Assembly: GCA_034435975.1 (NCBI GenBank)
Contig: DAOTWD010000088.1
Location: 1 to 10,542, forward strand
Direction: 5' to 3'
DNA: 10,542 bases
DNA from: CAKZQX01 sp034435975
Lineage (GTDB): Bacteria > Chloroflexota > Chloroflexia > Chloroflexales > Chloroflexaceae
Part shown: one piece after another, positions 6,842 to 10,542 of the stretch
How positions within the stretch are numbered: the stretch's first letter is position 1
Layout of the letters: each line of letters starts with the position of its first letter
The notes under the pieces: model-generated
The model's database searches: none
Seen by the model: the letters and a program-made list of their open reading frames with translations, nothing else
Told to the model about the DNA's origin: nothing
Program-made: the position numbers and the translations under genes

Positions 6842-6920
6842 GGATTGTTCTATACCTGGAGCAATCCTATACCAATCGGAACCTGGACTTCGGTTCTGCA
6901 CTCCTCATTATAGGATTGCT
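6842..6920 (+). promoter_or_regulatory. Two mutually exclusive hairpins upstream of glpK
   Basis: Hairpin A pairs 6842-6850 (ggattgttc) with 6859-6867 (gagcaatcc): nine pairs, one of them G-U, around an 8-base loop. Hairpin B pairs 6860-6871 (agcaatcctata) with 6909-6920 (tataggattgct): twelve perfect pairs, enclosing an inner 7-pair stem (6877-6883 with 6892-6898, one G-U). A and B compete for 6860-6867. The outer strands are also a direct repeat (ggattgttctatacc and ggattgctatacc). No U-run follows hairpin B, so it is not a typical intrinsic terminator. The glpK ribosome site begins 27 bases later. A leader switch, mRNA processing site or repeat remnant are possible. Confidence 0.45.
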
Positions 6921-6961
6921 ATACCGACACCCGCAATAGTGATGACAGGGAGGTCTTCATA

Positions 6962-8458
6962 ATGCCAACGTATGCAGGAGCAATTGACCAGGGCACTACC
7001 AGCACGCGCTTTATGGTCTTTGACCACGCCGGGCGCGTCGTCTGTTTTGATCAGCAAGAACACGCGCAGATCTACCCCAGACCTGGCTGGGTAGAGCATA
7101 GCCCGGACGAGATCTGGGAGCGTACCCGCACCGTTATCCGCGATGGTTTGCGCAAAGGCAATATTGCGCCAGGCGACATCACCGCCATCGGGATTACCAA
7201 TCAGCGCGAAACCACCGTCGTCTGGGATCGCACGACCGGCAAGCCCTACTACAACGCAATTGTATGGCAAGATACACGCACCGATCAGATCTGCAACCAG
7301 CTCGCCCACGAGGGCGGGCAGGATCGTTTTCGGGCGCAAACAGGCCTGCCGCTGGCGACCTATTTTTCCGGCCCGAAGATCATGTGGATTCTGGACAATG
7401 TATCCGGGGTGCGTGCCGCCGCCGAGCGCGGTGATGCGATTTTTGGCAATATGGACACCTTCTTGATCTGGCAGCTTACCGGTGGCACGCAGGGTGGCGT
7501 GCATGTGACCGATGTCACCAATGCCAGTCGCACCATGCTGATGGATCTCAAGACCCAGCAGTGGGATGCCGAGATCCTGCGCATTATGGGCATTCCACGT
7601 CAGATGCTGCCCGAAATTCGGTCTAGCAGCGAGGTGTATGGCCTGGCAATCGGCGACCTGGCGGGCATTCCCGTTGCGGGCGATCTGGGTGATCAGCAAG
7701 CCGCGCTGGTAGGACAGACGTGTTATCGTGTAGGTGAAGCCAAAAATACCTATGGCACCGGCTGCTTCTTTCTGCTCAACACCGGTACCGAGATTGTGCC
7801 GTCGCGCAGTGGTCTGGTTACCACCGTTGCCTATAAAATGGGCGCTGCCCCGACCGTGTTCTGCCTGGAAGGGTCGATTGCGATTGCTGGCGCACTGGTG
7901 CAGTGGCTGCGTGACAATCTGGGTATGATCACCAGCAGCGCTGACATTGAGGCCCTGGCGAATAGCGTTCAGGATAATGGCGGAGTCTACTTTGTGCCTG
8001 CTTTTTCAGGCCTGTTTGCGCCCTATTGGAAATCGAACGCACGTGGGGTCATCGTCGGGCTGACACGCTATGTACAGAAGGGGCATCTGGCGCGAGCAGT
8101 GCTGGAGGCTACGGCCTGGCAGACACGCGAAGTCGCCGATGCGATGACCCAGGATTCGGGGATTACGACCGAGTCGCTCAAGGTCGATGGCGGTATGGTG
8201 GTGAACAATACCCTGATGCAGTTCCAGAGCGATACTCTGGGTGTGCCGGTCATCCGCCCACAGGTGGCCGAGACGACATCGCTCGGCGCGGCCTATGCGG
8301 CCGGGCTGGCGACCGGTTTCTGGAGCAATCTGGAAGATCTGCGCCAGAACTGGCAGGTGGATAAGGTCTGGCAACCGCAGATGGATCCGACCGAGCGTGA
8401 AGCGCATTATAAACTGTGGAAGAAGGCCGTAACTCGTACGTTCGATTGGGTGGAGTAG
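6962..8458 (+). CDS. glpK: Glycerol kinase
   Basis: A cytosolic FGGY-family kinase that makes sn-glycerol 3-phosphate from glycerol and ATP; 498 residues, close to E. coli GlpK (502). Motifs in order: GAIDQGTTSTRFMVFD (6-21, phosphate loop), GITNQRETTVVWDR (77-90), glycerol-contacting WQDTR (102-106), YFSGPKIMWILDN (134-146), GDQQAALVGQ (243-252) with catalytic-base Asp D244, NTYGTGCFFLLNTG (262-275), LEGSIAIAGALVQWLRD (302-318) and KVDGGMVVNNTLMQFQ (407-422). The segment before the catalytic Asp (SSSEVYGLAIGDLAGIPVAG, 221-240) is short: it lacks the glycine-rich fructose-1,6-bisphosphate loop of E. coli and the histidine phosphorylated by HPr in low-GC Gram-positives, so neither control is expected. 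A strong ribosome site (agggaggt, 6947-6954) sits seven bases before the ATG. It lies between glpF and glpA on the same strand. Confidence 0.97.
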   Translation: MPTYAGAIDQGTTSTRFMVFDHAGRVVCFDQQEHAQIYPRPGWVEHSPDEIWERTRTVIRDGLRKGNIAPGDITAIGITNQRETTVVWDRTTGKPYYNAIVWQDTRTDQICNQLAHEGGQDRFRAQTGLPLATYFSGPKIMWILDNVSGVRAAAERGDAIFGNMDTFLIWQLTGGTQGGVHVTDVTNASRTMLMDLKTQQWDAEILRIMGIPRQMLPEIRSSSEVYGLAIGDLAGIPVAGDLGDQQAALVGQTCYRVGEAKNTYGTGCFFLLNTGTEIVPSRSGLVTTVAYKMGAAPTVFCLEGSIAIAGALVQWLRDNLGMITSSADIEALANSVQDNGGVYFVPAFSGLFAPYWKSNARGVIVGLTRYVQKGHLARAVLEATAWQTREVADAMTQDSGITTESLKVDGGMVVNNTLMQFQSDTLGVPVIRPQVAETTSLGAAYAAGLATGFWSNLEDLRQNWQVDKVWQPQMDPTEREAHYKLWKKAVTRTFDWVE

Positions 8459-8467
8459 TATTGTAGC

Positions 8468-8505
8468 GTTGTCGGGTTGAGCGTTCACCCGTCTCAACCG
8501 GCAAC
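8468..8505 (+). promoter_or_regulatory. Strong hairpin between glpK and glpA
   Basis: gttgtc (8468-8473) pairs with ggcaac (8500-8505, one G-U), and ggttgag (8475-8481) pairs with ctcaacc (8493-8499): thirteen pairs with a single bulged G (8474) and an 11-base loop. There is no following U-run. It ends one base before the glpA ribosome site (agga, 8507-8510), so it could tune glpA translation, protect the upstream message or attenuate transcription. Confidence 0.5.
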
Positions 8506-8520
8506 CAGGACAAAATCAGC

Positions 8521-10164
8521 ATGCACGTGTTAGCAACTGATGTGGTGGTGATTGGTGGTGGCGCGACTGGCACTGGCACGCTGTGCGACCTGGCAATGCG
8601 GGGCATACGTGCTATCCTGGTGGAGAAGGGCGATCTCACGCATGGCACCACCGGGCGCTACCACGGCCTGCTGCACAGTGGTGGTCGTTATGTGGTCAAA
8701 GATCCCCAGTCCGCCGTTGAGTGTGCCCAGGAGAATAGAATTTTGCGTCGGATTATGCCACACTGTATTGAGGATACTGGCGGCTTTTTTGTGATCACCC
8801 CCTGGGACGACCCGGCCTATGGCGATCGCTTTGTAGCTGGCTGTCATGCGACCGGTGTACCTGTGCGCGAAGTATCGCTGGCAGAAGCGCTCCGACGCGA
8901 GCCACGGCTCAACCCGCGTATAAGCCGCGTGTTTGAGGTGCATGATGGCGCAGCCGATTCGTTCCTGGCAACGCATGCCGTGGCCGATGCTGCCCAGCAA
9001 CATGGGGCGCAGGTGCTGAATTACCACCATGTGATTGATGTGCTGCGGACTGCTGACCATGTGGTGGGTGTGCTGGTCGAGGATCTGCGGACAGGTGAGC
9101 AGAAGCGGATCGAGGCTGCCTATGTGCTGAATGCGGCTGGCGCATGGGCGGGTAAGATTGCGGCGCTGGCGGGCGTGACCGTGTCCGTCGCTCCAGGCAA
9201 GGGCACGATGGTCGCGATGAACCACCGCATGGTCAACACGGTGATCAATCGCTGCAAGTTGCCCCACGACGGCGATATTCTGGTACCGATCCACACCGTG
9301 GCGGTCATTGGCACGACTGATGTGCATGTGCCTGATCCCGATGTGTATCGTATTGATCCTGACGAGATTACTTTTATGCTGGAGGAGGGCGAAAAACTGG
9401 TTCCAGGCTTCAGCCGCTACCGTGCGCTCCGCGCATGGGCCGGTGTGCGCCCGCTCTACAAGGATACGGATGTTGGCGATGACCGTGACATGAGCCGTGC
9501 CTATAAGCTGCTCGACCACCGTGAGCGCGATGGTGTGGAGGGCTTGATCTCGATTGTGGGCGGCAAGTGGACGACCTATCGCCTGATGGCCGAGGAAGCG
9601 GTTGATGTGCTGGCTGCCCGGCTCGGCAACACGCAACCCTGCCGCACCCACGAGACGGTTTTGCCCGGGGCTAATATGACCCACGATCTCTACTGGCTCG
9701 GTCATCGCCTGGCCGAGACCGAAGCCGAAGACAGCTATGGGGCGCTTATCTGCGAGTGCGAACTGGTGACCCACAGCCAGGTGTTACAGGCGATCACAGA
9801 GGGCGGGGCGGCCAATCTGGATGACATCCGGCGTGATACGCGGCTGGGCATGGGGCCGTGTCAGGGTGGCTTTTGCAGCTATCGCGCCGTGGCGATCTGG
9901 GATGAGCTGAACCGCGAGCAACTGGCCGAGCATGGTGGTACGGAGCCGATTCGCTCTGATCGGCTGCTGCGCCATTTTTTGCAAGAGCGCTGGAAGGGCC
10001 TGCTCCCGGTTACCTGGGGTGATCAACTGCGCCAGCAGCGGCTTGACCAGATTATCTATCTGGACACGCTGGCGATTAACCGCCTGCCGCTGACAACAGA
10101 CGGTGAACCTGTTGATGATGGTCTGGTGTTGGAACATCCGGCGATTGCAACCGAGCCGGAATAA
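8521..10164 (+). CDS. glpA: Anaerobic-type glycerol-3-phosphate dehydrogenase, large subunit
   Basis: A flavoprotein that oxidises sn-glycerol 3-phosphate to dihydroxyacetone phosphate; 547 residues against 542 in E. coli GlpA. Residues 6-36 are the FAD-binding fold with VIGGGATGTGT (10-20). HGTTGRYHGLLHSGGRY (41-57) and GGKWTTYRLMAEEA (347-360) are typical of the GlpA/GlpD family. What makes it GlpA rather than GlpD is the C-terminal BFD-type [2Fe-2S] domain: C411-E-C413 followed by GMGPC447QGGFC452. The tail RHFLQERWKGLLPVTWGDQLR also matches GlpA. In E. coli GlpA works in a membrane-attached complex with the flavoprotein GlpB and the iron-sulfur anchor GlpC; neither follows here, because a repeat and a broken integrase come next, so electron acceptor and membrane link are unknown. 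The ribosome site is weak (agga, ten bases before the ATG), behind a strong hairpin. It is probably co-transcribed with glpK (62-base gap). Confidence 0.95.
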   Translation: MHVLATDVVVIGGGATGTGTLCDLAMRGIRAILVEKGDLTHGTTGRYHGLLHSGGRYVVKDPQSAVECAQENRILRRIMPHCIEDTGGFFVITPWDDPAYGDRFVAGCHATGVPVREVSLAEALRREPRLNPRISRVFEVHDGAADSFLATHAVADAAQQHGAQVLNYHHVIDVLRTADHVVGVLVEDLRTGEQKRIEAAYVLNAAGAWAGKIAALAGVTVSVAPGKGTMVAMNHRMVNTVINRCKLPHDGDILVPIHTVAVIGTTDVHVPDPDVYRIDPDEITFMLEEGEKLVPGFSRYRALRAWAGVRPLYKDTDVGDDRDMSRAYKLLDHRERDGVEGLISIVGGKWTTYRLMAEEAVDVLAARLGNTQPCRTHETVLPGANMTHDLYWLGHRLAETEAEDSYGALICECELVTHSQVLQAITEGGAANLDDIRRDTRLGMGPCQGGFCSYRAVAIWDELNREQLAEHGGTEPIRSDRLLRHFLQERWKGLLPVTWGDQLRQQRLDQIIYLDTLAINRLPLTTDGEPVDDGLVLEHPAIATEPE

Positions 10165-10231
10165 ATGTGACCAGGGTAACATGTGCATCATACCAGCCTG
10201 CCATCCCGTGACCTGCTGACGCAGGAAGTAT

Positions 10232-10300
10232 CGACCGACCGGAGTCCCGGCTTCAGCCGGGCTGCGTTGCGACCGACCGGAGTCCCGGCTAGAGCCGAGG
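10232..10300. repeat. Tandem pair of palindromic GC-rich repeats
   Basis: A 21-base sequence beginning cgaccgaccgg and ending cccggct occurs identically at 10232-10252 and 10270-10290, a period of 38 bases. In the first copy it continues into a stem cccggct-tc-agccggg (10246-10261). In the second the stem is degraded (cggct-ag-agccg, 10286-10297). This looks like a family of short palindromic intergenic repeats with one intact and one decayed unit. It lies 68 bases past the glpA stop, where it could also act as a message-end hairpin. Confidence 0.7.
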
Positions 10301-10389
10301 TAGGAAACCGTATGCAACCGCATGCATGGTAGTGGCACGCTATACCGCAAATTATTTTTTCAAATTTCAGAGCCGGGGCATCGCTCCGT

Positions 10390-10542
10390 CTAGGGTTTGA
10401 CGAAAGTGGCCTGTTTGGCGGCCTGGCGCACCGCCTTTTGCAGGCCACTTTCGTCTACGTGGTGGCGGCGGGTGATGCCGGAGCGTGGGTCGACCGACAG
10501 CCGGTCAGCAGGAAAGACCCACTGCCAGCCCCACTCGCGGTT
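10390..10542 (-). pseudogene. Truncated integron-integrase-like tyrosine recombinase (partial)
   Basis: Read from the right edge on the minus strand, 50 residues precede a TAG at 10390-10392. They include REWGWQWVFPADRLSVDPRS, then GITRRHHVDESGLQKAVRQ and AAKQATFVKP. This closely resembles the segment of integron integrases (IntI) that carries their family-specific insertion, typically W-x-W-x-FP, S-x-DPRSG, RRHH, followed by a helix ending in AGI-x-KP. In intact proteins the next residues are the box II motif HTLRHSFATHLL and then the Tyr nucleophile. Here a stop follows KP directly, and no downstream frame restores HTLRHS. The product would lack the C-terminal catalytic Arg, His and Tyr residues and be inactive. 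The N-terminal part lies beyond the window, so the whole state of the gene cannot be judged. Confidence 0.8.
10399..10455. repeat. 15-bp perfect inverted repeat inside the integrase remnant
   Basis: gacgaaagtggcctg (10399-10413) and caggccactttcgtc (10441-10455) are exact reverse complements. The 27-base loop holds an inner stem, ggcgg (10417-10421) with ccgcc (10431-10435). The whole structure lies within the coding frame of the truncated recombinase, encoding DESGL at one arm and QATFV at the other, about seven bases before its stop. Confidence 0.85.

Noticed and set aside
6908..7699. 263-codon open frame on the minus strand opposite glpK
   Set aside because: Antisense shadow of glycerol kinase with no recognisable protein features.
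8530..9774. 414-codon open frame on the minus strand opposite glpA
   Set aside because: It is antisense to a clearly identified GlpA and shows no domain of its own; long antisense frames are expected opposite GC-rich genes.
10232..10290. Start of a CRISPR array
   Set aside because: Only two copies exist, the repeat itself forms a long palindrome with adjoining sequence, the interval is 17 bases, and no cas gene is present.
10340..10358. Intrinsic terminator ending in the T-run at 10351-10357
   Set aside because: The preceding bases form only a weak, interrupted stem (ggtag with ctatacc), so the T-run alone is not enough.

Overview
The window looks like a chromosomal segment of a filamentous anoxygenic phototroph-like bacterium of the Chloroflexota (Chloroflexus and relatives). 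This is an inference from overall flavour only: moderate-to-high GC, a GlpA-type dehydrogenase beside a Gram-positive-like GlpF, an ArsR/Acr3 pair, a multi-PAS diguanylate cyclase and short GC-rich palindromic intergenic repeats. No rRNA or other taxonomic marker is present, so the assignment is tentative.

Layout, left to right. Positions 1-517 contain no gene I can support, but hold several short inverted repeats. A small two-helix membrane protein lies on the minus strand (518-721). Another gene-poor stretch follows (722-1410). A 758-residue cytosolic PAS-PAS-PAS-GAF-GGDEF diguanylate cyclase occupies 1411-3687 (+). Next comes a compact arsenite-resistance operon: a promoter with an ArsR-type operator across its -10 box, arsR (3825-4202), and an overlapping acr3 efflux permease gene (4199-5311). 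A 717-base gap (5312-6028) has a palindrome-rich GC-rich part and a second part that folds into a long nested hairpin. The glycerol catabolic cluster glpF (6029-6763), glpK (6962-8458) and glpA (8521-10164) follows, all on the plus strand. After it come two tandem copies of a palindromic repeat and then, on the minus strand at the right edge, the truncated end of an integron-integrase-like tyrosine recombinase.

How the genes work together. GlpF would admit glycerol, GlpK would phosphorylate it to sn-glycerol 3-phosphate, and GlpA would oxidise that to dihydroxyacetone phosphate. The usual GlpA partners GlpB and GlpC are not in the window. Both gaps inside the glp cluster contain strong potential RNA hairpins; the glpF-glpK gap has two mutually exclusive ones. 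ArsR should repress its own operon until arsenite binds a Cys-x-Cys site, after which Acr3 exports arsenite. The cyclase should make cyclic di-GMP in response to an unknown cytosolic signal, with feedback through an intact RxxD inhibitory site.

No CRISPR array, tRNA, rRNA or intact mobile element was seen. The less ordinary elements are the candidate structured RNAs around the glp genes and the broken IntI-like gene with its 15-bp inverted repeat. I did not find convincing evidence for a new multi-gene system.
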